Source of the DNA: Puniceicoccaceae bacterium
Lineage (GTDB): Bacteria; Verrucomicrobiota; Verrucomicrobiia; Opitutales; JAFGAQ01
Length of the DNA stretch: 38,823 nucleotides
Direction: 5' to 3'
Assembly: GCA_040224245.1 (NCBI GenBank)
Contig: JBEGIR010000049.1
Location: forward strand, 1-38,823
Shown: positions 9,956 to 18,411 of the stretch, one piece after another
Layout of the letters: each line of letters begins with the position of its first letter
How positions within the stretch are numbered: the first letter of the stretch is position 1
The notes under the pieces: model-generated
Seen by the model: the letters and a program-made list of their open reading frames with translations, nothing else
What the model was told of the DNA's origin: nothing
Database searches by the model: none
Program-made: the position numbers and the translations under genes

Positions 9956-10186
9956 ATGTCCGACACACTGCAGCACATTATTTTTCAAATCCAGCTCCTG
10001 TTCTCAGGCAGACCAGTATGGCTGGTGATTGTGGTCGCACTGGTCGTCACCATGATCCTCAAGGTTATGCTGAGCAAGCTGTTCAAGCTGGCACTCAATG
10101 TGATCTTTTTTGTTTTGATCTACGTGCTCGTGCTCGTAGGGTTGGGCTATTTGTTGAACGGAGGGTTCGCGAGCGTTCCCATTTGA
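9956..10186 (+). CDS. Small two-span membrane protein, unknown
   Basis: A 76-residue protein with two hydrophobic helices (~residues 20-37 and ~43-67) separated by a short basic stretch (KVMLSKLFKL). I do not recognise a family. The start is set by a GGAGG at a 9-nt distance; a TTG at 9914 would add 14 residues. It ends 6 bp before the pyrG start codon, so it is almost surely cotranscribed with pyrG, and possibly with the GT-C-like gene upstream. Nothing in the sequence indicates its function. Confidence 0.65.
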   Translation: MSDTLQHIIFQIQLLFSGRPVWLVIVVALVVTMILKVMLSKLFKLALNVIFFVLIYVLVLVGLGYLLNGGFASVPI

Positions 10187-10192
10187 AAGCTG

Positions 10193-11794
10193 ATGAAATA
10201 CATATTTGTGACAGGTGGAGTGGTTTCCTCCCTCGGTAAAGGGCTGACAGCCGCTGCATTGGGCGCGCTGCTTGAGCAACGCGGGCTACGCATCAAACTC
10301 CAGAAGTTCGACCCCTACCTCAATGTGGACCCGGGCACCATGAATCCGTTCCAGCATGGAGAGGTGTATGTGCTCGATGATGGAGCTGAAACCGATCTGG
10401 ATCTCGGACACTACGAGCGTTTCACAAACTGCCGCCTGTCCCGCCGGAACAATCTCACTTCGGGACAGGTCTACGAATCGGTTCTGAAAAAGGAGCGTCT
10501 CGGGGAGTATCTCGGCAAGACGGTACAGGTGATTCCCCACGTCACAGATGAAATCAAGGCCAATCTCTACAATGCTGGCGATGAAGTTGATGTGCTGATT
10601 ACCGAAATCGGTGGCACCATCGGTGATATTGAGGGCCTGCCTTTTCTCGAAGCCATGCGCCAGTTTGCACTGGAGGTGGGCAAGGCCAATGTGCTTTTCA
10701 TCCACGTTACCCTGCTGCCCTACATCAAGGCTGCCGGGGAGCTGAAATCCAAACCCAGTCAGCAGAGCGTGGCAAAGATGCGCGAGATCGGTATCCAGCC
10801 CGACATCCTTGTATGTCGCACAGAACACCCGCTCGACATGTCGATTCGGCAAAAGCTTAGCATGTTCTGCAATGTACCCGTGCAGGCCGTGATTGAGGAG
10901 CAGGATGTGGAGTCATCCATCTACGAACTCCCGCTCATGCTGCAAAAAGAAAATCTCGACACCCTTGTGGTCAACGCGCTGGGCATCACCAATCCTCAAC
11001 AATCCATGGACGAGTGGCGCGATATCGTGCGCCGCCTCAAATTTCCTGCAAAACGCACCACCGTTGGCGTTGTCGGAAAGTACATTGAACTGCAGGATGC
11101 CTACAAATCCGTATATGAATCGCTGACCCATGCAGGCATTGCCCACGATTGCGAGGTGAACATCGTTCGCCTCGATGCGGAGTCGTTCGAAACCGAACAG
11201 GGACTCAAGCAGCTCGACAGTCTCGATGGCATCGTGATTCCCGGAGGATTTGGAGGACGCGGCATTGAGGGAAAGATCAACGCAGCCCGCTACGCACGCG
11301 AACACAACATCCCCTACTTTGGCCTGTGTCTGGGTCTGCACATCCTCACCATCGAATTTGCCCGAAACGTGCTCGGACTCGAAAAAGCCAACAGTCACGA
11401 ATTTGATGAGCACTGCCCGGACCCGGTCATCTATCTGATGGAGGAGCAAAAGGACGTCACGCACAAGGGTGCATCCATGCGCCTTGGGGCTTATCAATGC
11501 GAGCTGATTCCCGGCACACACAGTGCGGAGGCGTATGGAAAGCAGCTGATCAGCGAGCGTCATCGGCACCGCTACGAGTTCAACTCCGCCTACACCGAAC
11601 GCTTTGCCGCAGCGGGCCTGCGCGTCGCCGGAATCAATCCTGAGCGCGGTTTGGTGGAAATTGCGGAAATCGCAGAACATCCATTTATGGTGGGCGTACA
11701 GTTCCACCCGGAGTTTCAGTCCAAACCCAACGCACCCCATCCCCTGTTCCGCGCCTTTGTGGGAGCCTGCCTGCAGCGCAAGGAACCCAAATAA
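10193..11794 (+). CDS. pyrG: CTP synthase
   Basis: A 533-residue cytosolic enzyme that converts UTP to CTP with ATP and glutamine. The N-terminal amidoligase domain opens with the signature [13 protein letters not shown] and [15 protein letters not shown]. The C-terminal class I glutamine amidotransferase has nucleophile Cys379 in GLCLGLH and the His505/Glu507 pair in QFHPEF, plus an oxyanion strand (GGFGGRG). The length matches E. coli PyrG (545). The motif GLCLGLH differs from the usual GICLGMQ at flanking positions only. CTP feeds CMP-Kdo synthesis, which makes sense beside kdsA. Confidence 0.97.
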   Translation: MKYIFVTGGVVSSLGKGLTAAALGALLEQRGLRIKLQKFDPYLNVDPGTMNPFQHGEVYVLDDGAETDLDLGHYERFTNCRLSRRNNLTSGQVYESVLKKERLGEYLGKTVQVIPHVTDEIKANLYNAGDEVDVLITEIGGTIGDIEGLPFLEAMRQFALEVGKANVLFIHVTLLPYIKAAGELKSKPSQQSVAKMREIGIQPDILVCRTEHPLDMSIRQKLSMFCNVPVQAVIEEQDVESSIYELPLMLQKENLDTLVVNALGITNPQQSMDEWRDIVRRLKFPAKRTTVGVVGKYIELQDAYKSVYESLTHAGIAHDCEVNIVRLDAESFETEQGLKQLDSLDGIVIPGGFGGRGIEGKINAARYAREHNIPYFGLCLGLHILTIEFARNVLGLEKANSHEFDEHCPDPVIYLMEEQKDVTHKGASMRLGAYQCELIPGTHSAEAYGKQLISERHRHRYEFNSAYTERFAAAGLRVAGINPERGLVEIAEIAEHPFMVGVQFHPEFQSKPNAPHPLFRAFVGACLQRKEPK

Positions 11795-11934
11795 AGACCA
11801 CCCAGGGAAGGGAATGTGCCGTGGATTCCAATGCAAGTATGTTAACTTCAGGCATGGAAAACCTTGAGCGCATTGCCTGCGAGGTTCCCGATTCCGGAGT
11901 TTCAGAATGTTGCTAACCTTTGCCCCATCCGCCC

Positions 11935-12741
11935 ATGTTATTTAATCCACAACAACTCCTGCTGCTCGCCGGTCCCTGCTCGCTTGAATCGGAGTCTCTC
12001 GCACTGAAGGTCGCGACCACGCTCAAAGGACTCGGGGACACCTATCCCGATCTCAACCTCATCTTCAAGGGATCGTTTGACAAAGCCAACCGCACCTCAC
12101 TCAGCAGTGACCGGGGCACGGGACTCGCGACCGGACTCGAGATTTTTCGTGCCGTCAAGAAGGAGACAGGCTTGCCCTGTGTGACAGATGTGCATCTTCC
12201 CGAACAGGCTGAAGCCGTTGCCGAAGTGTGCGATGTGCTCCAGATCCCGGCGTTCCTGTGTCGGCAGACCGACCTGCTGGTCGCCGCTGCCCGGACCGGT
12301 CGCGTCGTCAACGTCAAGAAGGGACAGTTTCTCTCGCCCTATGAAATGGAATTTGTCGTCAATAAGCTGGAACAGGCAGGGGCAAAGGAGATCTGGCTGA
12401 CGGACCGTGGCACAACGTTCGGGTATCAGAATCTGGTGGTGGACATGCGAAGCATGCCGATCATGAGTCGTTCGGGTCATCCCGTCATCCTCGATGCCAC
12501 CCATGCGGTGCAACTGCCGGGGGCCAGCGGAGGTAAAAGCGGAGGACAACGCGAATTCGTAACCACTCTCGCCAGTGCTGCACTGGCCGCCGGAGCCAAG
12601 GGTCTCTTTCTCGAAACCCATCCCGATCCCGCCAGTGCCATCTCGGATGCGGAGAGCCAGCTGCCGCTCGAGCAGCTCCAGCGCTGGTTGCCCCACTGGA
12701 TCCAGTTGTGGAAGTGTGCCCGTCAATTCCCTGTCGATTGA
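11935..12741 (+). CDS. kdsA: 3-deoxy-8-phosphooctulonate (Kdo-8-P) synthase, metal-type
   Basis: A 268-residue enzyme that condenses PEP with arabinose-5-phosphate to give Kdo-8-phosphate for LPS. The core motif [12 protein letters not shown] is clear. Cys15 (AGPCSLES), His190 (DATHAVQ), Glu227 (LFLETHP) and Asp238 match the metal ligands of the Aquifex-type metal-dependent class in order and spacing, where E. coli KdsA has Asn in place of the Cys. The ATG at 11935 is preferred over an in-frame TTG at 11920. The 140 bp after pyrG contain no terminator I can see, so cotranscription is possible. Its presence implies a Gram-negative envelope with Kdo. Confidence 0.95.
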   Translation: MLFNPQQLLLLAGPCSLESESLALKVATTLKGLGDTYPDLNLIFKGSFDKANRTSLSSDRGTGLATGLEIFRAVKKETGLPCVTDVHLPEQAEAVAEVCDVLQIPAFLCRQTDLLVAAARTGRVVNVKKGQFLSPYEMEFVVNKLEQAGAKEIWLTDRGTTFGYQNLVVDMRSMPIMSRSGHPVILDATHAVQLPGASGGKSGGQREFVTTLASAALAAGAKGLFLETHPDPASAISDAESQLPLEQLQRWLPHWIQLWKCARQFPVD

Positions 12742-12781
12742 ACTTTTCATTCCAGCGATACTCTGCAAGGTCAAGAAAGCT

Positions 12782-13597
12782 ATGAAACTGAGCCAACGAC
12801 TGGAGCGAAACTTTGCATGGATTGCGATCCCCAACCTGACCCTCTATATCATCATCGGGCAGGTGATGGTCTGGTTGCTGCAAAACCTCGCAAATTATCC
12901 AATGGATGCGATTGCGCTGGTTCCGGGATTGGTGATTCGGGGTGAAGTGTGGCGCCTGTTCACCTTCATCTTTTTCCCGCCGCAAACCCACTTCATCTTT
13001 CTGGTGTTTGCCTGGTTGATACTTTTCCTGACCGGAACCGCGCTGGAACAGTTTTGGGGTAGCCTGAAATACACGGGCTATGTGCTGCTGGGCTGGTTTC
13101 TCACGGTGCTGGCCACTATCGCAGGCATTTTTGTTTATCCCGGAGTGATGATTCCCAATCTTTTCATCACGGCGTCCATCTTTCTGGCATTTGCATACGT
13201 GAATCCCAACTATGAGTTCATGATCTTTTTTGTGCTGCCAGTGAAGGTCAAATGGCTGGCTGTATTCACGCTCGCACTGTTTGGCTACCAGTTCCTCACC
13301 GGACACCTCATCATCAAAATCGTCGTTCTCGCTGGTGTGGGGAACTATCTCATCTTTTTTGGCAGAGACATGATTCAAAGCCTGAAGGGAGCCCAGCGAC
13401 GTCGGGAACATCGCCAGCGCTACGAATCCCAAAAGGTTTCCGCTGAAGAGGCCTTTCACACGTGCAGCGTCTGCGGGGTCACCGACATTGACGAACCGGA
13501 CATGCAGTTTGTCTACTCGGACGGCAAGGGTTTCTGTGAGCGCTGTATTCGTGCGGCATCCACTTCATCCACGGATTCCGACCCCGAATCCCGATAG
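12782..13597 (+). CDS. Rhomboid-like membrane protein with C-terminal zinc ribbon
   Basis: A 271-residue protein with six or so membrane spans, then a basic linker (RRREHRQR) and a Cys4 zinc-ribbon-like tail (Cys228/Cys231 and Cys252/Cys255). The membrane part follows the rhomboid order: VIRGEVWRLFTFIFFPP after span 1, then an ALEQFWG segment, then FITASIFLAFAYVNPNY where active rhomboids have the GxSG motif, and TGHLIIKIVV in the last span. Ser132 and His175 sit where the catalytic dyad would be, but the flanking glycines are lost. It could be a divergent protease or a derlin-like pseudoprotease. The start at 12782 follows a weak AAGG; the open frame extends upstream into kdsA but that part is a shadow. 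Confidence 0.7.
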   Translation: MKLSQRLERNFAWIAIPNLTLYIIIGQVMVWLLQNLANYPMDAIALVPGLVIRGEVWRLFTFIFFPPQTHFIFLVFAWLILFLTGTALEQFWGSLKYTGYVLLGWFLTVLATIAGIFVYPGVMIPNLFITASIFLAFAYVNPNYEFMIFFVLPVKVKWLAVFTLALFGYQFLTGHLIIKIVVLAGVGNYLIFFGRDMIQSLKGAQRRREHRQRYESQKVSAEEAFHTCSVCGVTDIDEPDMQFVYSDGKGFCERCIRAASTSSTDSDPESR

Positions 13598-13676
13598 CCT
13601 CTGTCCCTGCAATTGCGGCTGGGAGATTGTGTTTCCTCATTTGACCTCAAGGCATTCCCGTCCATAAATACGCTGC

Positions 13677-14546
13677 ATGAAGGTTATCAGATCCAAGAGT
13701 GCAGGATTTTGCTGGGGAGTTGATCGTGCCATCAACATTGCAAGGGATTACGCGCAAAAGGGGAAATCCGTCGTGTACACCGATGGCCCGCTGATCCACA
13801 ATCAGCAAATGATGTCCATGCTCGAAAAGGAGGGTATCCAGGAAATCGGGGACTATCAGAGCCAGAGTGACCTCACCCTGACGGAAACGGACAAACAGGA
13901 TGCGGTTATGGTCGTACGCGCTCACGGTATCTCCCCGGATCGACGCAAGTATCTGAAGTCGCTGGGCATGGAATTTCGCGATGCCACCTGCCCCGACGTT
14001 GGCATCATTGCCGGCAAGATCAAGCAGCACGCACGCAAGGGCTTTGCAACCGTGATTTTTGGAGATCCCAAACATCCTGAAGTGATCGGATTGCTCGGCT
14101 ATGCAAATGGAAACGGACACGTGATCCAGTCCCGCGAGGATATTGACCAGTTGCCCGATCTGGGTAACGACGTCTGTATGGTGTCACAATCCACCATGTT
14201 CATCCATGAGTTTGAAGATCTCTCAAACCACCTGCGCGAGCGCTATCCGGAACTCCGCATTTTTAATACGATTTGTGGAGCAACTCGCGAACGTCAAACC
14301 GATCTGGTCAAGCTCGTGAATGAGGGTGCCGAAGCCATCGTGGTCATTGGGGGTCACCACTCTGCCAATACGCGTAAACTCGCCAAGCTCGCCAAGCTTC
14401 AGGGCAGACCGACCTTCCACATTGAAACCGCCAAGGATCTCGACGCCGAAGCCCTGCGCGATTTTCAGACCGTTGGAGTCACGGCGGGGGCCTCAACCCC
14501 CGACTTCATCATCGACGAGGTCTGCAAAACCCTCGAAAAGCTGTAG
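13677..14546 (+). CDS. ispH: 4-hydroxy-3-methylbut-2-enyl diphosphate reductase
   Basis: A 289-residue [4Fe-4S] enzyme for the last step of the MEP isoprenoid pathway, making IPP and DMAPP from HMBPP in the cytosol. The three cluster cysteines are Cys12 (AGFCWGV), Cys105 (DATCPDV) and Cys200 (NTICGAT). Other family motifs include DGPLIHN, VVRAHGISP, FGDPKHPEV and TAGASTPDF. The length is normal (E. coli 316). The ATG at 13677 lacks a Shine-Dalgarno. It follows the rhomboid-like gene by 79 bp on the same strand. Confidence 0.96.
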   Translation: MKVIRSKSAGFCWGVDRAINIARDYAQKGKSVVYTDGPLIHNQQMMSMLEKEGIQEIGDYQSQSDLTLTETDKQDAVMVVRAHGISPDRRKYLKSLGMEFRDATCPDVGIIAGKIKQHARKGFATVIFGDPKHPEVIGLLGYANGNGHVIQSREDIDQLPDLGNDVCMVSQSTMFIHEFEDLSNHLRERYPELRIFNTICGATRERQTDLVKLVNEGAEAIVVIGGHHSANTRKLAKLAKLQGRPTFHIETAKDLDAEALRDFQTVGVTAGASTPDFIIDEVCKTLEKL

Positions 14547-14578
14547 TTCCCAACAGCCCGAATCCCTGTATTGTAACC

Positions 14579-15232
14579 ATGAAATCGAGCATGCTTTCTC
14601 TCGCAGCGTTGTTGCCATTGCTGTTGCTCAGCAGTTGTCAGACGCCCTACTACGCCGCCATGGAAAAAGTCGGCGTGCACAAGCGCGACATTCTGATGGA
14701 TCGGGTGGAAAAGGGGAAAGAAGCACAGCAGCAGGCCAAGGAACAGTTTGCGTCTGCGCTCGAGGAATTTTCCGCACTGACAAATTTTGACGGCGGCAGC
14801 CTGCAGATCACCTATGACCGCCTTCATCGCGAACTTGAGCGCAGCGAGAAGCGGGCAAAAGACGTGAAGGATCGAATCGACGCCATTGAGGAGGTCTCCA
14901 AAGCCCTCTTCAAGGAATGGAAAAAGGAGATTGGCGACTACCAAAACGAGTCCTACCGTGCGATCAGTGAAACACAGCTGCAACAGACCCGCGAGCGCTA
15001 CGATGTGTTGATTCGGGTGATGAAACGGGCAGAAGCATCCATTGAACCGGTGCTCGTCACGTTTCGGGATCAGGTGCTCTTCCTCAAGCACAATCTCAAC
15101 GCTCAGGCAATTGCCTCCCTTGGAGAACAAAGCGCACTGCTCAAGTCTGATGTCACCGCGCTGCTGCTCGAAATGGAGCAATCCATTGCCGAAGCCGACG
15201 CCTTCATCGCAAGCATGCAGCCAGATGCCTGA
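14579..15232 (+). CDS. DUF2959-type coiled-coil lipoprotein
   Basis: A 217-residue lipoprotein. The signal peptide ends in a lipobox with Cys20 (LLSSC). The mature part starts with a segment I recall as typical of the DUF2959 family (YYAAMEKVGVHKRDILMDRV) and is helical throughout, with long runs of E, K, Q and A that should form coiled coils, ending in QVLFLKHNLNAQAIASL. The residue after the lipid Cys is Gln, which fits outer-membrane sorting under the E. coli +2 rule. The function of the family is unknown to me. It lies 32 bp after ispH and 152 bp before the large membrane pair. Confidence 0.8.
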   Translation: MKSSMLSLAALLPLLLLSSCQTPYYAAMEKVGVHKRDILMDRVEKGKEAQQQAKEQFASALEEFSALTNFDGGSLQITYDRLHRELERSEKRAKDVKDRIDAIEEVSKALFKEWKKEIGDYQNESYRAISETQLQQTRERYDVLIRVMKRAEASIEPVLVTFRDQVLFLKHNLNAQAIASLGEQSALLKSDVTALLLEMEQSIAEADAFIASMQPDA

Positions 15233-15384
15233 GCGGTAAACCGCATGGCTGCCCTTCTTTGCTCCCGTTCGCTTCGGGAATCATCAGAACCACCGCAATG
15301 ATGAGTCCGTCAACCGGGTACAGCGCTCAAAGATTCAGATTGAACCCCCTGAGCATGCCACTATCGTAGGCAGACCTCTTCAGC

Positions 15385-18300
15385 ATGCCAGAACAGCTCA
15401 TTTTCACCAGCAAACCTACCGGAATCCAGCCAGGGCGTTCCGGCTTTCAAGTGGTGGCACAGCACAGCAACCTGCACCCACGGCTGGTTGCTGCCCTCGA
15501 AAAAGAGAGCATTTACGAATTTGCTGATAACTCTCAGACCCTTCCGGTCGTCTGCAAGTTTCAGATTTTTGAATACGGAAGTGAACGCTTTCACGTGCTG
15601 ACACGCACTCAATCCTGCGGAGTCGATTTCACTGGTCGCCCAAACCACATCGCCCATCATCTCATTTTTGCCAAGGATGAACTCCCGGCATGCCCACCAG
15701 CAGCTATTTTTGCACTGTGGAAAGGATGGAGGGATAAATGGGAAACCAAATCCCGCTACCTGGGCGAATGGGATCGCGTCAACTATGAGAACGATGCCGA
15801 ACCCTTCCATTACAGCCGCATTGCGCTGCCAGCAAAGACATGGAAGGCCCGTGCCGGGGACGAGGGCGCAGCTGCCCTGCCGCTGTTGAACAAGGCAGAA
15901 CATGTGGTGTTTCCGTTCCCCGACGGGATGGAAGATACCCTGATCTGGCTGTTTCTCGAGACGCAGAGCCTGCTGCCCGTGGAAAAAGCATGGGAACTCA
16001 CCTTCACCAACTATCGCATCGAAAACGACAACCTCAGCCGCTTCCGGTGGATCGGCAATCCGGTCACTGCCAATCCTCTGGCACTCGGGATGGACTCGTT
16101 GACGCTCGATCTTTTCCAGAGTGAGCAATCCTTTGAGGTGCCGCAGCACGAACTGGTCGAGAAAGCCCGACGCCCGCTTCAGCTTCCCAAACCCCCTATC
16201 CCACGAAACCAGCGCTCCGCCATCTCCATTGCTCCCTTCGAGGACCAGGGTCCGATTCAGGATGAACTGCTGCTCAACGAACAAAGTGTCGTTGCAAAGC
16301 CTCCCGCTCCCTCGCCCGACGAGTTGCTCGAATCTTCGATGAGCAGCAATCTGCCGGACCTGCACTCCAAGGATTCCCTTGCAGATGTATTTGGTGACGA
16401 AACCGATACCCATTCCGCATCCTCTCCGTCCGAAGCATCTGAGGATGATCTGCCGCAGCGCACGCCCCAGCAGCGTTGGACATTGATCGGCATCAGCGCG
16501 CTCGCCATCCTGATGCTCGTGGGTGCCGTCTTTCTCGCACCCGTGGTAGTGGAACTGCTCAATCGCAAAGTAGACCCGAACCCGACCGCCCGTCCCGTCG
16601 AAGAGAATGCTTCACTCGTGGAACGCAGGCAGCGTGCCGAGGCCCTGCTGCAGGATCCTTCATCCCGCATCGACAACCAAATCGGCGAAGTCGATACCAT
16701 CATCGAAGAGGGTCAGTTCCTGCTGGCAAGGGCCTACCTTTCCCGTAACCGGGGGCGCGAGCAGGTTCGAAACAGTGACGGATTTCGACGCCTTGAAACC
16801 TGGTTTGAATCCCAGAAATCCATCCTGGAGCGCATCAACCGCGAAACCGGGATGCTCGCCCAGCAGGTTTCGCTGCGAAAGGTTCTGCCCGACTTCGAAG
16901 CAACTCAACGGGATCTGCACGCCCGGATCGACTCCCTCGCCGCAGATCTTCAGCCTGCGCTTCGCGAAAGTCTTCAACGCATTGAAACCGACTATGAATC
17001 CTGGTTGAATCAGGTCCGGCTGAAAACCGCAAATGTTCCCACATTTTTCATCCCCATTGATCGCGATCAACCCCATCCGATGGCGAAGTTTGACGGAATT
17101 CCCCAATCCGCAGTCGATTGGCTCGCCAGCCTCGAATTGTTTCCCGTCACCTCCCAAATCGAAAATATTCGCATCCTGGTATCCCCGTTCCGCGGACTCA
17201 ACCAGTTTGAACTTGCTGCAAATGATTCCATCCAGCTGAGCTTGTGGAAACAGAGTGACCGCTCCCTCATCTCCTATCAGTCCGGACAGGCCGAAGTCAT
17301 TGAACTGCGCGCAGACCCCAGCGATCCGGATTCCCTGCATTTCCACTGGCGCTACAATCCCTCGCAGGTGCCATCCAACACCCCCACACTTCCCGAACCT
17401 CCCATCATCCTGCACTTCCAGAATGCACTGACCGCTCAATCCATCAATGTCGTCATGCTTGGCGGTATTTCCCAGTCGGTCACAGCACCCGCCGAAGTGC
17501 CATTTTCATTTCTCCAGCTCGACCCCCAAAGTTATGACATGAAGGTCATGGATCCGGTTCTCAGGGAAAAGCTTGAACTCTTTCTGCTTCCCCCGGATCG
17601 CTTCCTGCGGCTGCGCTCGGTTGATGACCGGTTTCATTTTGCGTGGGACCCCGCTCTCTCGGCATTTCACCTGTATGAATCCAAGGAACTCGACTCAAAG
17701 GCAGTGCGGAATCTGCAACAACAGATTTCACAGGAACACGCCCGATTGAATCAACTGAATCGCCAGCAAACCATCTACCGCAGCATCTCCTTTGTCCGCA
17801 ATACTCCTCTGTGGTCGCTGGGTCGTGAAATCCTTCCTCCGGGTACCTGTCCAAAAGAACTCGAAACGTTTCAGGATTTTTTCGAATCGCGCGGTCAAAA
17901 TTTCTTTGAATACCTGCGTGCGATCATCACACACTTCGCCGATACCTATACCCTCATTCGACCATCAGTCATGGAGCAATGGGTGGCCTTTCCAAAGGAT
18001 CGCATTCCCCGGACGGAAGACGAAGTATTGACCTACCGAAACATGTTACTGCGGACAAGCAAACGACTGCGTTCTTTGCTCAAGCAGGAAGATCCCAACC
18101 ACCTCGAACACTGGCGTCATTTTGTGACCCATTTTGAGTTTTGGCTGTTGGGTGAACACCAGAAACAGCTGCTGGATGTGCTCACGCTCACTCCCGTGGA
18201 GATCAGTCTTGCGCATGCAACCGAGATTGAACAGGTTGAGGAGGAGCTGACCCACGTTCGAAACCGCATCGAATCCCTTCAACTCGAACTCGAAAGCAGC

Positions 18301-18411
18301 AGTGATCTCTCCCAAATGCGGGACATTGAGCGCTGGCTGCTCGAGATTGCTGCCATGGATGCGTCCCTTCAGACGCTTCCACTGATTCTCTTTGATCGCA
18401 ACGACTCATGA
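15385..18411 (+). CDS. Large single-span protein with GAP1-N2-like N-terminal domain
   Basis: A 1008-residue protein. Residues 1-~240 look like the GAP1-N2 domain (GTPase-associated protein 1): it opens EQLIFTSKPTGIQPGRSGFQ and has GVDFTGRPNHIAHHLIF at 79-95. This match is from memory. A Pro/Ser/Asp-rich linker spans ~240-360, with one membrane helix at ~365-391. The rest (~617 residues) has coiled-coil segments (~400-555), a beta-rich middle (~560-720) and a helical C-terminus. If the N-terminus is cytoplasmic, the C-terminal part is periplasmic. The stop overlaps the next start by 4 bp (ATGA). GAP1 proteins are described in predicted GTPase-centred conflict systems; no GTPase gene is adjacent here. 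Base composition looks like that of its neighbours. Confidence 0.7.
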   Translation: MPEQLIFTSKPTGIQPGRSGFQVVAQHSNLHPRLVAALEKESIYEFADNSQTLPVVCKFQIFEYGSERFHVLTRTQSCGVDFTGRPNHIAHHLIFAKDELPACPPAAIFALWKGWRDKWETKSRYLGEWDRVNYENDAEPFHYSRIALPAKTWKARAGDEGAAALPLLNKAEHVVFPFPDGMEDTLIWLFLETQSLLPVEKAWELTFTNYRIENDNLSRFRWIGNPVTANPLALGMDSLTLDLFQSEQSFEVPQHELVEKARRPLQLPKPPIPRNQRSAISIAPFEDQGPIQDELLLNEQSVVAKPPAPSPDELLESSMSSNLPDLHSKDSLADVFGDETDTHSASSPSEASEDDLPQRTPQQRWTLIGISALAILMLVGAVFLAPVVVELLNRKVDPNPTARPVEENASLVERRQRAEALLQDPSSRIDNQIGEVDTIIEEGQFLLARAYLSRNRGREQVRNSDGFRRLETWFESQKSILERINRETGMLAQQVSLRKVLPDFEATQRDLHARIDSLAADLQPALRESLQRIETDYESWLNQVRLKTANVPTFFIPIDRDQPHPMAKFDGIPQSAVDWLASLELFPVTSQIENIRILVSPFRGLNQFELAANDSIQLSLWKQSDRSLISYQSGQAEVIELRADPSDPDSLHFHWRYNPSQVPSNTPTLPEPPIILHFQNALTAQSINVVMLGGISQSVTAPAEVPFSFLQLDPQSYDMKVMDPVLREKLELFLLPPDRFLRLRSVDDRFHFAWDPALSAFHLYESKELDSKAVRNLQQQISQEHARLNQLNRQQTIYRSISFVRNTPLWSLGREILPPGTCPKELETFQDFFESRGQNFFEYLRAIITHFADTYTLIRPSVMEQWVAFPKDRIPRTEDEVLTYRNMLLRTSKRLRSLLKQEDPNHLEHWRHFVTHFEFWLLGEHQKQLLDVLTLTPVEISLAHATEIEQVEEELTHVRNRIESLQLELESSSDLSQMRDIERWLLEIAAMDASLQTLPLILFDRNDS

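Noticed and set aside
15263-15279. TCCCG/CGGGA hairpin upstream of the large pair
   Set aside because: A 5-bp stem without a T run; not distinguishable from chance.
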